NCBI GenBank assembly: GCA_947561715.1
Contig: OX387203.1
Location: forward strand, 13,082,001-13,146,000
Length of the DNA: 64,000 nucleotides
DNA from: Ascidia mentula
Taxonomy: Eukaryota > Chordata > Ascidiacea > Phlebobranchia > Ascidiidae
Direction of reading: 5' to 3'
In this document: one piece after another, positions 32,501 to 46,700 of the stretch
Numbering within the stretch: the stretch's first letter is position 1
Layout: every line of letters begins with the position of its first letter
Program-made: the position numbers and the translations under genes
The notes under the pieces: generated by a model
The model's database searches: none
The model's input: the letters and a program-made list of their open reading frames with translations, nothing else
What the model was told of the DNA's origin: nothing

Positions 32501-35500
32501 CATGATTTTATTTCTATGTGAATAAGTATAGGAGGTGGGAAATGCCCACCGTGTAGACCTCTGTCACAATAGAAATTGTGACGTCACAGAGCATGCTTGC
32601 TCACTATGCCCTATTGCTGTCCAGAGGCTAGGATGCTCTCCTTGTCGATGCAAATGTGACAAATACGGCGGCACTCAGTGTTGAAAATTCCCATTCCACG
32701 TGCTTGCGATGTCCCAACCACTCAACGTGCCCACCAGGCCAACCTCCGCCCCTCTCCCACCAGTCGACATTCTATTTGAATAAGGTAAGCATCACGCCCT
32801 GTCCGGGCTACTTTTTCACTACTTAATCGTTTGCAAAGGCCCCCCGCCGTCGTTGCCGCGTCGACGACGCCGGCTCGTGCTCATTATGCCCAATTACTGT
32901 CCAGCGGCAGGCATACTTTTCTGTCGTTGCAAGCGTGGTAATTACCGCTGCACTCTCAGTGTTGAAAATTGCCAATCCACGTGCTTGCCATGTGGCAACC
33001 ACTCCAAGTGCCCACCAGGCCAAGCTCCGACCCTCTCCCACCAGTCGACATTCTATTTGAATAAGGTAAGCATCACGCCCTGTCCGGGCTGCTTTTTAAC
33101 TACTTAATCGTTTGCAAAGACCCCCTGCCGTCGTTGCCGCGTCGACGACGACTTGTGCTCATTATGCCCAATTACTGTACAGCGGCTAGGCTGCTTTTTT
33201 ACTTGGGCGCGCATGATTTTATTTCTATGTGAATAAGTATAGGAGGTGGGAAATGCCCACCGTGTAGACCTCTGTCACAATAGAAATTGTGACGTCACAG
33301 AGCATGCTTGCTCACTATGCCCTATTGCTGTCCAGAGGCTAGGATGCTCTCCTTGTCGATGCAAATGTGACAAATACGGCGGCACTCAGTGTTGAAAATT
33401 CCCATTCCACGTGCTTGCGATGTCCCAACCACTCAACGTGCCCACCAGGCCAACCTCCGCCCCTCTCCCACCAGTCGACATTCTATTTGAATAAGGTAAG
33501 CATCACGCCCTGTCCGGGCTACTTTTTCACTACTTAATCGTTTGCAAAGGCCCCCCGCCGTCGTTGCCGCGTCGACGACGCCGGCTCGTGCTCATTATGC
33601 CCAATTACTGTCCAGCGGCAGGCATACTTTTCTGTCGTTGCAAGCGTGGTAATTACCGCTGCACTCTCAGTGTTGAAAATTGCCAATCCACGTGCTTGCC
33701 ATGTGGCAACCACTCCAAGTGCCCACCAGGCCAAGCTCCGACCCTCTCCCACCAGTCGACATTCTATTTGAATAAGGTAAGCATCACGCCCTGTCCGGGC
33801 TGCTTTTTAACTACTTAATCGTTTGCAAAGACCCCCTGCCGTCGTTGCCGCGTCGACGACGACTTGTGCTCATTATGCCCAATTACTGTACAGCGGCTAG
33901 GCTGCTTTTTTACTTGGGCGCGCATGATTTTATTTCTATGTGAATAAGTATAGGAGGTGGGAAATGCCCACCGTGTAGACCTCTGTCACAATAGAAATTG
34001 TGACGTCACAGAGCATGCTTGCTCACTATGCCCTATTGCTGTCCAGAGGCTAGGATGCTCTCCTTGTCGATGCAAATGTGACAAATACGGCGGCACTCAG
34101 TGTTGAAAATTCCCATTCCACGTGCTTGCGATGTCCCAACCACTCAACGTGCCCACCAGGCCAACCTCCGCCCCTCTCCCACCAGTCGACATTCTATTTG
34201 AATAAGGTAAGCATCACGCCCTGTCCGGGCTACTTTTTCACTACTTAATCGTTTGCAAAGGCCCCCCGCCGTCGTTGCCGCGTCGACGACGCCGGCTCGT
34301 GCTCATTATGCCCAATTACTGTCCAGCGGCAGGCATACTTTTCTGTCGTTGCAAGCGTGGTAATTACCGCTGCACTCTCAGTGTTGAAAATTGCCAATCC
34401 ACGTGCTTGCCATGTGGCAACCACTCCAAGTGCCCACCAGGCCAAGCTCCGACCCTCTCCCACCAGTCGACATTCTATTTGAATAAGGTAAGCATCACGC
34501 CCTGTCCGGGCTGCTTTTTAACTACTTAATCGTTTGCAAAGACCCCCTGCCGTCGTTGCCGCGTCGACGACGACTTGTGCTCATTATGCCCAATTACTGT
34601 ACAGCGGCTAGGCTGCTTTTTTACTTGGGCGCGCATGATTTTATTTCTATGTGAATAAGTATAGGAGGTGGGAAATGCCCACCGTGTAGACCTCTGTCAC
34701 AATAGAAATTGTGACGTCACAGAGCATGCTTGCTCACTATGCCCTATTGCTGTCCAGAGGCTAGGATGCTCTCCTTGTCGATGCAAATGTGACAAATACG
34801 GCGGCACTCAGTGTTGAAAATTCCCATTCCACGTGCTTGCGATGTCCCAACCACTCAACGTGCCCACCAGGCCAACCTCCGCCCCTCTCCCACCAGTCGA
34901 CATTCTATTTGAATAAGGTAAGCATCACGCCCTGTCCGGGCTACTTTTTCACTACTTAATCGTTTGCAAAGGCCCCCCGCCGTCGTTGCCGCGTCGACGA
35001 CGCCGGCTCGTGCTCATTATGCCCAATTACTGTCCAGCGGCAGGCATACTTTTCTGTCGTTGCAAGCGTGGTAATTACCGCTGCACTCTCAGTGTTGAAA
35101 ATTGCCAATCCACGTGCTTGCCATGTGGCAACCACTCCAAGTGCCCACCAGGCCAAGCTCCGACCCTCTCCCACCAGTCGACATTCTATTTGAATAAGGT
35201 AAGCATCACGCCCTGTCCGGGCTGCTTTTTAACTACTTAATCGTTTGCAAAGACCCCCTGCCGTCGTTGCCGCGTCGACGACGACTTGTGCTCATTATGC
35301 CCAATTACTGTACAGCGGCTAGGCTGCTTTTTTACTTGGGCGCGCATGATTTTATTTCTATGTGAATAAGTATAGGAGGTGGGAAATGCCCACCGTGTAG
35401 ACCTCTGTCACAATAGAAATTGTGACGTCACAGAGCATGCTTGCTCACTATGCCCTATTGCTGTCCAGAGGCTAGGATGCTCTCCTTGTCGATGCAAATG

Positions 35501-38500
35501 TGACAAATACGGCGGCACTCAGTGTTGAAAATTCCCATTCCACGTGCTTGCGATGTCCCAACCACTCAACGTGCCCACCAGGCCAACCTCCGCCCCTCTC
35601 CCACCAGTCGACATTCTATTTGAATAAGGTAAGCATCACGCCCTGTCCGGGCTGCTTTTTAACTACTTAATCGTTTGCAAAGACCCCCTGCCGTCGTTGC
35701 CGCGTCGACGACGACTTGTGCTCATTATGCCCAATTACTGTACAGCGGCTAGGCTGCTTTTTTACTTGGGCGCGCATGATTTTATTTCTATGTGAATAAG
35801 TATAGGAGGTGGGAAATGCCCACCGTGTAGACCTCTGTCACAATAGAAATTGTGACGTCACAGAGCATGCTTGCTCACTATGCCCTATTGCTGTCCAGAG
35901 GCTAGGATGCTCTCCTTGTCGATGCAAATGTGACAAATACGGCGGCACTCAGTGTTGAAAATTCCCATTCCACGTGCTTGCGATGTCCCAACCACTCAAC
36001 GTGCCCACCAGGCCAACCTCCGCCCCTCTCCCACCAGTCGACATTCTATTTGAATAAGGTAAGCATCACGCCCTGTCCGGGCTACTTTTTCACTACTTAA
36101 TCGTTTGCAAAGGCCCCCCGCCGTCGTTGCCGCGTCGACGACGCCGGCTCGTGCTCATTATGCCCAATTACTGTCCAGCGGCAGGCATACTTTTCTGTCG
36201 TTGCAAGCGTGGTAATTACCGCTGCACTCTCAGTGTTGAAAATTGCCAATCCACGTGCTTGCCATGTGGCAACCACTCCAAGTGCCCACCAGGCCAAGCT
36301 CCGACCCTCTCCCACCAGTCGACATTCTATTTGAATAAGGTAAGCATCACGCCCTGTCCGGGCTGCTTTTTAACTACTTAATCGTTTGCAAAGACCCCCT
36401 GCCGTCGTTGCCGCGTCGACGACGACTTGTGCTCATTATGCCCAATTACTGTACAGCGGCTAGGCTGCTTTTTTACTTGGGCGCGCATGATTTTATTTCT
36501 ATGTGAATAAGTATAGGAGGTGGGAAATGCCCACCGTGTAGACCTCTGTCACAATAGAAATTGTGACGTCACAGAGCATGCTTGCTCACTATGCCCTATT
36601 GCTGTCCAGAGGCTAGGATGCTCTCCTTGTCGATGCAAATGTGACAAATACGGCGGCACTCAGTGTTGAAAATTCCCATTCCACGTGCTTGCGATGTCCC
36701 AACCACTCAACGTGCCCACCAGGCCAACCTCCGCCCCTCTCCCACCAGTCGACATTCTATTTGAATAAGGTAAGCATCACGCCCTGTCCGGGCTACTTTT
36801 TCACTACTTAATCGTTTGCAAAGGCCCCCCGCCGTCGTTGCCGCGTCGACGACGCCGGCTCGTGCTCATTATGCCCAATTACTGTCCAGCGGCAGGCATA
36901 CTTTTCTGTCGTTGCAAGCGTGGTAATTACCGCTGCACTCTCAGTGTTGAAAATTGCCAATCCACGTGCTTGCCATGTGGCAACCACTCCAAGTGCCCAC
37001 CAGGCCAAGCTCCGACCCTCTCCCACCAGTCGACATTCTATTTGAATAAGGTAAGCATCACGCCCTGTCCGGGCTGCTTTTTAACTACTTAATCGTTTGC
37101 AAAGACCCCCTGCCGTCGTTGCCGCGTCGACGACGACTTGTGCTCATTATGCCCAATTACTGTACAGCGGCTAGGCTGCTTTTTTACTTGGGCGCGCATG
37201 ATTTTATTTCTATGTGAATAAGTATAGGAGGTGGGAAATGCCCACCGTGTAGACCTCTGTCACAATAGAAATTGTGACGTCACAGAGCATGCTTGCTCAC
37301 TATGCCCTATTGCTGTCCAGAGGCTAGGATGCTCTCCTTGTCGATGCAAATGTGACAAATACGGCGGCACTCAGTGTTGAAAATTCCCATTCCACGTGCT
37401 TGCGATGTCCCAACCACTCAACGTGCCCACCAGGCCAACCTCCGCCCCTCTCCCACCAGTCGACATTCTATTTGAATAAGGTAAGCATCACGCCCTGTCC
37501 GGGCTACTTTTTCACTACTTAATCGTTTGCAAAGGCCCCCCGCCGTCGTTGCCGCGTCGACGACGCCGGCTCGTGCTCATTATGCCCAATTACTGTCCAG
37601 CGGCAGGCATACTTTTCTGTCGTTGCAAGCGTGGTAATTACCGCTGCACTCTCAGTGTTGAAAATTGCCAATCCACGTGCTTGCCATGTGGCAACCACTC
37701 CAAGTGCCCACCAGGCCAAGCTCCGACCCTCTCCCACCAGTCGACATTCTATTTGAATAAGGTAAGCATCACGCCCTGTCCGGGCTGCTTTTTAACTACT
37801 TAATCGTTTGCAAAGACCCCCTGCCGTCGTTGCCGCGTCGACGACGACTTGTGCTCATTATGCCCAATTACTGTACAGCGGCTAGGCTGCTTTTTTACTT
37901 GGGCGCGCATGATTTTATTTCTATGTGAATAAGTATAGGAGGTGGGAAATGCCCACCGTGTAGACCTCTGTCACAATAGAAATTGTGACGTCACAGAGCA
38001 TGCTTGCTCACTATGCCCTATTGCTGTCCAGAGGCTAGGATGCTCTCCTTGTCGATGCAAATGTGACAAATACGGCGGCACTCAGTGTTGAAAATTCCCA
38101 TTCCACGTGCTTGCGATGTCCCAACCACTCAACGTGCCCACCAGGCCAACCTCCGCCCCTCTCCCACCAGTCGACATTCTATTTGAATAAGGTAAGCATC
38201 ACGCCCTGTCCGGGCTGCTTTTTAACTACTTAATCGTTTGCAAAGACCCCCTGCCGTCGTTGCCGCGTCGACGACGACTTGTGCTCATTATGCCCAATTA
38301 CTGTACAGCGGCTAGGCTGCTTTTTTACTTGGGCGCGCATGATTTTATTTCTATGTGAATAAGTATAGGAGGTGGGAAATGCCCACCGTGTAGACCTCTG
38401 TCACAATAGAAATTGTGACGTCACAGAGCATGCTTGCTCACTATGCCCTATTGCTGTCCAGAGGCTAGGATGCTCTCCTTGTCGATGCAAATGTGACAAA

Positions 38501-41500
38501 TACGGCGGCACTCAGTGTTGAAAATTCCCATTCCACGTGCTTGCGATGTCCCAACCACTCAACGTGCCCACCAGGCCAACCTCCGCCCCTCTCCCACCAG
38601 TCGACATTCTATTTGAATAAGGTAAGCATCACGCCCTGTCCGGGCTACTTTTTCACTACTTAATCGTTTGCAAAGGCCCCCCGCCGTCGTTGCCGCGTCG
38701 ACGACGCCGGCTCGTGCTCATTATGCCCAATTACTGTCCAGCGGCAGGCATACTTTTCTGTCGTTGCAAGCGTGGTAATTACCGCTGCACTCTCAGTGTT
38801 GAAAATTGCCAATCCACGTGCTTGCCATGTGGCAACCACTCCAAGTGCCCACCAGGCCAAGCTCCGACCCTCTCCCACCAGTCGACATTCTATTTGAATA
38901 AGGTAAGCATCACGCCCTGTCCGGGCTGCTTTTTAACTACTTAATCGTTTGCAAAGACCCCCTGCCGTCGTTGCCGCGTCGACGACGACTTGTGCTCATT
39001 ATGCCCAATTACTGTACAGCGGCTAGGCTGCTTTTTTACTTGGGCGCGCATGATTTTATTTCTATGTGAATAAGTATAGGAGGTGGGAAATGCCCACCGT
39101 GTAGACCTCTGTCACAATAGAAATTGTGACGTCACAGAGCATGCTTGCTCACTATGCCCTATTGCTGTCCAGAGGCTAGGATGCTCTCCTTGTCGATGCA
39201 AATGTGACAAATACGGCGGCACTCAGTGTTGAAAATTCCCATTCCACGTGCTTGCGATGTCCCAACCACTCAACGTGCCCACCAGGCCAACCTCCGCCCC
39301 TCTCCCACCAGTCGACATTCTATTTGAATAAGGTAAGCATCACGCCCTGTCCGGGCTACTTTTTCACTACTTAATCGTTTGCAAAGGCCCCCCGCCGTCG
39401 TTGCCGCGTCGACGACGCCGGCTCGTGCTCATTATGCCCAATTACTGTCCAGCGGCAGGCATACTTTTCTGTCGTTGCAAGCGTGGTAATTACCGCTGCA
39501 CTCTCAGTGTTGAAAATTGCCAATCCACGTGCTTGCCATGTGGCAACCACTCCAAGTGCCCACCAGGCCAAGCTCCGACCCTCTCCCACCAGTCGACATT
39601 CTATTTGAATAAGGTAAGCATCACGCCCTGTCCGGGCTGCTTTTTAACTACTTAATCGTTTGCAAAGACCCCCTGCCGTCGTTGCCGCGTCGACGACGAC
39701 TTGTGCTCATTATGCCCAATTACTGTACAGCGGCTAGGCTGCTTTTTTACTTGGGCGCGCATGATTTTATTTCTATGTGAATAAGTATAGGAGGTGGGAA
39801 ATGCCCACCGTGTAGACCTCTGTCACAATAGAAATTGTGACGTCACAGAGCATGCTTGCTCACTATGCCCTATTGCTGTCCAGAGGCTAGGATGCTCTCC
39901 TTGTCGATGCAAATGTGACAAATACGGCGGCACTCAGTGTTGAAAATTCCCATTCCACGTGCTTGCGATGTCCCAACCACTCAACGTGCCCACCAGGCCA
40001 ACCTCCGCCCCTCTCCCACCAGTCGACATTCTATTTGAATAAGGTAAGCATCACGCCCTGTCCGGGCTACTTTTTCACTACTTAATCGTTTGCAAAGGCC
40101 CCCCGCCGTCGTTGCCGCGTCGACGACGCCGGCTCGTGCTCATTATGCCCAATTACTGTCCAGCGGCAGGCATACTTTTCTGTCGTTGCAAGCGTGGTAA
40201 TTACCGCTGCACTCTCAGTGTTGAAAATTGCCAATCCACGTGCTTGCCATGTGGCAACCACTCCAAGTGCCCACCAGGCCAAGCTCCGACCCTCTCCCAC
40301 CAGTCGACATTCTATTTGAATAAGGTAAGCATCACGCCCTGTCCGGGCTGCTTTTTAACTACTTAATCGTTTGCAAAGACCCCCTGCCGTCGTTGCCGCG
40401 TCGACGACGACTTGTGCTCATTATGCCCAATTACTGTACAGCGGCTAGGCTGCTTTTTTACTTGGGCGCGCATGATTTTATTTCTATGTGAATAAGTATA
40501 GGAGGTGGGAAATGCCCACCGTGTAGACCTCTGTCACAATAGAAATTGTTACGTCACAGAGCATGCTTGCTCACTATGCCCTATTGCTGTCCAGAGGCTA
40601 GGATGCTCTCCTTGTCGATGCAAATGTGACAAATACGGCGGCACTCAGTGTTGAAAATTCCCATTCCACGTGCTTGCGATGTCCCAACCACTCAACGTGC
40701 CCACCAGGCCAACCTCCGCCCCTCTCCCACCAGTCGACATTCTATTTGAATAAGGTAAGCATCACGCCCTGTCCGGGCTGCTTTTTAACTACTTAATCGT
40801 TTGCAAAGACCCCCTGCCGTCGTTGCCGCGTCGACGACGACTTGTGCTCATTATGCCCAATTACTGTACAGCGGCTAGGCTGCTTTTTTACTTGGGCGCG
40901 CATGATTTTATTTCTATGTGAATAAGTATAGGAGGTGGGAAATGCCCACCGTGTAGACCTCTGTCACAATAGAAATTGTGACGTCACAGAGCATGCTTGC
41001 TCACTATGCCCTATTGCTGTCCAGAGGCTAGGATGCTCTCCTTGTCGATGCAAATGTGACAAATACGGCGGCACTCAGTGTTGAAAATTCCCATTCCACG
41101 TGCTTGCGATGTCCCAACCACTCAACGTGCCCACCAGGCCAACCTCCGCCCCTCTCCCACCAGTCGACATTCTATTTGAATAAGGTAAGCATCACGCCCT
41201 GTCCGGGCTACTTTTTCACTACTTAATCGTTTGCAAAGGCCCCCCGCCGTCGTTGCCGCGTCGACGACGCCGGCTCGTGCTCATTATGCCCAATTACTGT
41301 CCAGCGGCAGGCATACTTTTCTGTCGTTGCAAGCGTGGTAATTACCGCTGCACTCTCAGTGTTGAAAATTGCCAATCCACGTGCTTGCCATGTGGCAACC
41401 ACTCCAAGTGCCCACCAGGCCAAGCTCCGACCCTCTCCCACCAGTCGACATTCTATTTGAATAAGGTAAGCATCACGCCCTGTCCGGGCTGCTTTTTAAC

Positions 41501-43767
41501 TACTTAATCGTTTGCAAAGACCCCCTGCCGTCGTTGCCGCGTCGACGACGACTTGTGCTCATTATGCCCAATTACTGTACAGCGGCTAGGCTGCTTTTTT
41601 ACTTGGGCGCGCATGATTTTATTTCTATGTGAATAAGTATAGGAGGTGGGAAATGCCCACCGTGTAGACCTCTGTCACAATAGAAATTGTGACGTCACAG
41701 AGCATGCTTGCTCACTATGCCCTATTGCTGTCCAGAGGCTAGGATGCTCTCCTTGTCGATGCAAATGTGACAAATACGGCGGCACTCAGTGTTGAAAATT
41801 CCCATTCCACGTGCTTGCGATGTCCCAACCACTCAACGTGCCCACCAGGCCAACCTCCGCCCCTCTCCCACCAGTCGACATTCTATTTGAATAAGGTAAG
41901 CATCACGCCCTGTCCGGGCTACTTTTTCACTACTTAATCGTTTGCAAAGGCCCCCCGCCGTCGTTGCCGCGTCGACGACGCCGGCTCGTGCTCATTATGC
42001 CCAATTACTGTCCAGCGGCAGGCATACTTTTCTGTCGTTGCAAGCGTGGTAATTACCGCTGCACTCTCAGTGTTGAAAATTGCCAATCCACGTGCTTGCC
42101 ATGTGGCAACCACTCCAAGTGCCCACCAGGCCAAGCTCCGACCCTCTCCCACCAGTCGACATTCTATTTGAATAAGGTAAGCATCACGCCCTGTCCGGGC
42201 TGCTTTTTAACTACTTAATCGTTTGCAAAGACCCCCTGCCGTCGTTGCCGCGTCGACGACGACTTGTGCTCATTATGCCCAATTACTGTACAGCGGCTAG
42301 GCTGCTTTTTTACTTGGGCGCGCATGATTTTATTTCTATGTGAATAAGTATAGGAGGTGGGAAATGCCCACCGTGTAGACCTCTGTCACAATAGAAATTG
42401 TGACGTCACAGAGCATGCTTGCTCACTATGCCCTATTGCTGTCCAGAGGCTAGGATGCTCTCCTTGTCGATGCAAATGTGACAAATACGGCGGCACTCAG
42501 TGTTGAAAATTCCCATTCCACGTGCTTGCGATGTCCCAACCACTCAACGTGCCCACCAGGCCAACCTCCGCCCCTCTCCCACCAGTCGACATTCTATTTG
42601 AATAAGGTAAGCATCACGCCCTGTCCGGGCTGCTTTTTAACTACTTAATCGTTTGCAAAGACCCCCTGCCGTCGTTGCCGCGTCGACGACGACTTGTGCT
42701 CATTATGCCCAATTACTGTACAGCGGCTAGGCTGCTTTTTTACTTGGGCGCGCATGATTTTATTTCTATGTGAATAAGTATAGGAGGTGGGAAATGCCCA
42801 CCGTGTAGACCTCTGTCACAATAGAAATTGTGACGTCACAGAGCATGCTTGCTCACTATGCCCTATTGCTGTCCAGAGGCTAGGATGCTCTCCTTGTCGA
42901 TGCAAATGTGACAAATACGGCGGCACTCAGTGTTGAAAATTCCCATTCCACGTGCTTGCGATGTCCCAACCACTCAACGTGCCCACCAGGCCAACCTCCG
43001 CCCCTCTCCCACCAGTCGACATTCTATTTGAATAAGGTAAGCATCACGCCCTGTCCGGGCTACTTTTTCACTACTTAATCGTTTGCAAAGGCCCCCCGCC
43101 GTCGTTGCCGCGTCGACGACGCCGGCTCGTGCTCATTATGCCCAATTACTGTCCAGCGGCAGGCATACTTTTCTGTCGTTGCAAGCGTGGTAATTACCGC
43201 TGCACTCTCAGTGTTGAAAATTGCCAATCCACGTGCTTGCCATGTGGCAACCACTCCAAGTGCCCACCAGGCCAAGCTCCGACCCTCTCCCACCAGTCGA
43301 CATTCTATTTGAATAAGGTAAGCATCACGCCCTGTCCGGGCTGCTTTTTAACTACTTAATCGTTTGCAAAGACCCCCTGCCGTCGTTGCCGCGTCGACGA
43401 CGACTTGTGCTCATTATGCCCAATTACTGTACAGCGGCTAGGCTGCTTTTTTACTTGGGCGCGCATGATTTTATTTCTATGTGAATAAGTATAGGAGGTG
43501 GGAAATGCCCACCGTGTAGACCTCTGTCACAATAGAAATTGTGACGTCACAGAGCATGCTTGCTCACTATGCCCTATTGCTGTCCAGAGGCTAGGATGCT
43601 CTCCTTGTCGATGCAAATGTGACAAATACGGCGGCACTCAGTGTTGAAAATTCCCATTCCACGTGCTTGCGATGTCCCAACCACTCAACGTGCCCACCAG
43701 GCCAACCTCCGCCCCTCTCCCACCAGTCGACATTCTATTTGAATAAGGTAAGCATCACGCCCTGTCC

Positions 43768-46700
43768 GGGCTACTTTTTCACTACTTAATCGTTTGCAAA
43801 GGCCCCCCGCCGTCGTTGCCGCGTCGACGACGCCGGCTCGTGCTCATTATGCCCAATTACTGTCCAGCGGCAGGCATACTTTTCTGTCGTTGCAAGCGTG
43901 GTAATTACCGCTGCACTCTCAGTGTTGAAAATTGCCAATCCACGTGCTTGCCATGTGGCAACCACTCCAAGTGCCCACCAGGCCAAGCTCCGACCCTCTC
44001 CCACCAGTCGACATTCTATTTGAATAAGGTAAGCACCACGCCCTGTCCGGGCTACTTTTTAACTACTTAATCGTTTGCAAAGGCCCCCGCCGTCGTTGCC
44101 GCGTCGACGACGCCGGCTCGTGCTCATTATGCCAAATTACTGTCCAGCGGCAGGCATACTTTTCTGTCGTTGCAAGCGTGGTAATTACCGCTGCACTCTC
44201 AGTGTTGAAAATTGCCAATCCACGTGCTTGCCATGTGGCAACCACTCCAAGTGCCCACCAGGCCAAGCTCCGACCCTCTCCCACCAGTCGACATTCTATT
44301 TGAATAAGGTAAGCATCACGCCCTGTCCGGGCTGCTTTTTAACTACTTAATCGTTTGCAAAGACCCCCTGCCGTCGTTGCCGCGTCGACGACGACTTGTG
44401 CTCATTATGCCCAATTACTGTACAGCGGCTAGGCTGCTTTTTTACTTGGGCGCGCATGATTTTATTTCTATGTGAATAAGTATAGGAGGTGGGAAATGCC
44501 CACCGTGTAGACCTCTGTCACAATAGAAATTGTGACGTCACAGAGCATGCTTGCTCACTATGCCCTATTGCTGTCCAGAGGCTAGGATGCTCTCCTTGTC
44601 GATGCAAATGTGACAAATACGGCGGCACTCAGTGTTGAAAATTCCCATTCCACGTGCTTGCGATGTCCCAACCACTCAACGTGCCCACCAGGCCAACCTC
44701 CGCCCCTCTCCCACCAGTCGACATTCTATTTGAATAAGGTAAGCATCACGCCCTGTCCGGGCTGCTTTTTAACTACTTAATCGTTTGCAAAGACCCCCTG
44801 CCGTCGTTGCCGCGTCGACGACGACTTGTGCTCATTATGCCCAATTACTGTACAGCGGCTAGGCTGCTTTTTTACTTGGGCGCGCATGATTTTATTTCTA
44901 TGTGAATAAGTATAGGAGGTGGGAAATGCCCACCGTGTAGACCTCTGTCACAATAGAAATTGTGACGTCACAGAGCATGCTTGCTCACTATGCCCTATTG
45001 CTGTCCAGAGGCTAGGATGCTCTCCTTGTCGATGCAAATGTGACAAATACGGCGGCACTCAGTGTTGAAAATTCCCATTCCACGTGCTTGCGATGTCCCA
45101 ACCACTCAACGTGCCCACCAGGCCAACCTCCGCCCCTCTCCCACCAGTCGACATTCTATTTGAATAAGGTAAGCATCACGCCCTGTCCGGGCTACTTTTT
45201 CACTACTTAATCGTTTGCAAAGGCCCCCCGCCGTCGTTGCCGCGTCGACGACGCCGGCTCGTGCTCATTATGCCCAATTACTGTCCAGCGGCAGGCATAC
45301 TTTTCTGTCGTTGCAAGCGTGGTAATTACCGCTGCACTCTCAGTGTTGAAAATTGCCAATCCACGTGCTTGCCATGTGGCAACCACTCCAAGTGCCCACC
45401 AGGCCAAGCTCCGACCCTCTCCCACCAGTCGACATTCTATTTGAATAAGGTAAGCACCACGCCCTGTCCGGGCTACTTTTTAACTACTTAATCGTTTGCA
45501 AAGGCCCCCGCCGTCGTTGCCGCGTCGACGACGCCGGCTCGTGCTCATTATGCCAAATTACTGTCCAGCGGCAGGCATACTTTTCTGTCGTTGCAAGCGT
45601 GGTAATTACCGCTGCACTCTCAGTGTTGAAAATTGCCAATCCACGTGCTTGCCATGTGGCAACCACTCCAAGTGCCCACCAGGCCAAGCTCCGACCCTCT
45701 CCCACCAGTCGACATTCTATTTGAATAAGGTAAGCATCACGCCCTGTCCGGGCTGCTTTTTAACTACTTAATCGTTTGCAAAGACCCCCTGCCGTCGTTG
45801 CCGCGTCGACGACGACTTGTGCTCATTATGCCCAATTACTGTACAGCGGCTAGGCTGCTTTTTTACTTGGGCGCGCATGATTTTATTTCTATGTGAATAA
45901 GTATAGGAGGTGGGAAATGCCCACCGTGTAGACCTCTGTCACAATAGAAATTGTGACGTCACAGAGCATGCTTGCTCACTATGCCCTATTGCTGTCCAGA
46001 GGCTAGGATGCTCTCCTTGTCGATGCAAATGTGACAAATACGGCGGCACTCAGTGTTGAAAATTCCCATTCCACGTGCTTGCGATGTCCCAACCACTCAA
46101 CGTGCCCACCAGGCCAACCTCCGCCCCTCTCCCACCAGTCGACATTCTATTTGAATAAGGTAAGCATCACGCCCTGTCCGGGCTACTTTTTCACTACTTA
46201 ATCGTTTGCAAAGGCCCCCCGCCGTCGTTGCCGCGTCGACGACGCCGGCTCGTGCTCATTATGCCCAATTACTGTCCAGCGGCAGGCATACTTTTCTGTC
46301 GTTGCAAGCGTGGTAATTACCGCTGCACTCTCAGTGTTGAAAATTGCCAATCCACGTGCTTGCCATGTGGCAACCACTCCAAGTGCCCACCAGGCCAAGC
46401 TCCGACCCTCTCCCACCAGTCGACATTCTATTTGAATAAGGTAAGCACCACGCCCTGTCCGGGCTACTTTTTAACTACTTAATCGTTTGCAAAGGCCCCC
46501 GCCGTCGTTGCCGCGTCGACGACGCCGGCTCGTGCTCATTATGCCAAATTACTGTCCAGCGGCAGGCATACTTTTCTGTCGTTGCAAGCGTGGTAATTAC
46601 CGCTGCACTCTCAGTGTTGAAAATTGCCAATCCACGTGCTTGCCATGTGGCAACCACTCCAAGTGCCCACCAGGCCAAGCTCCGACCCTCTCCCACCAGT

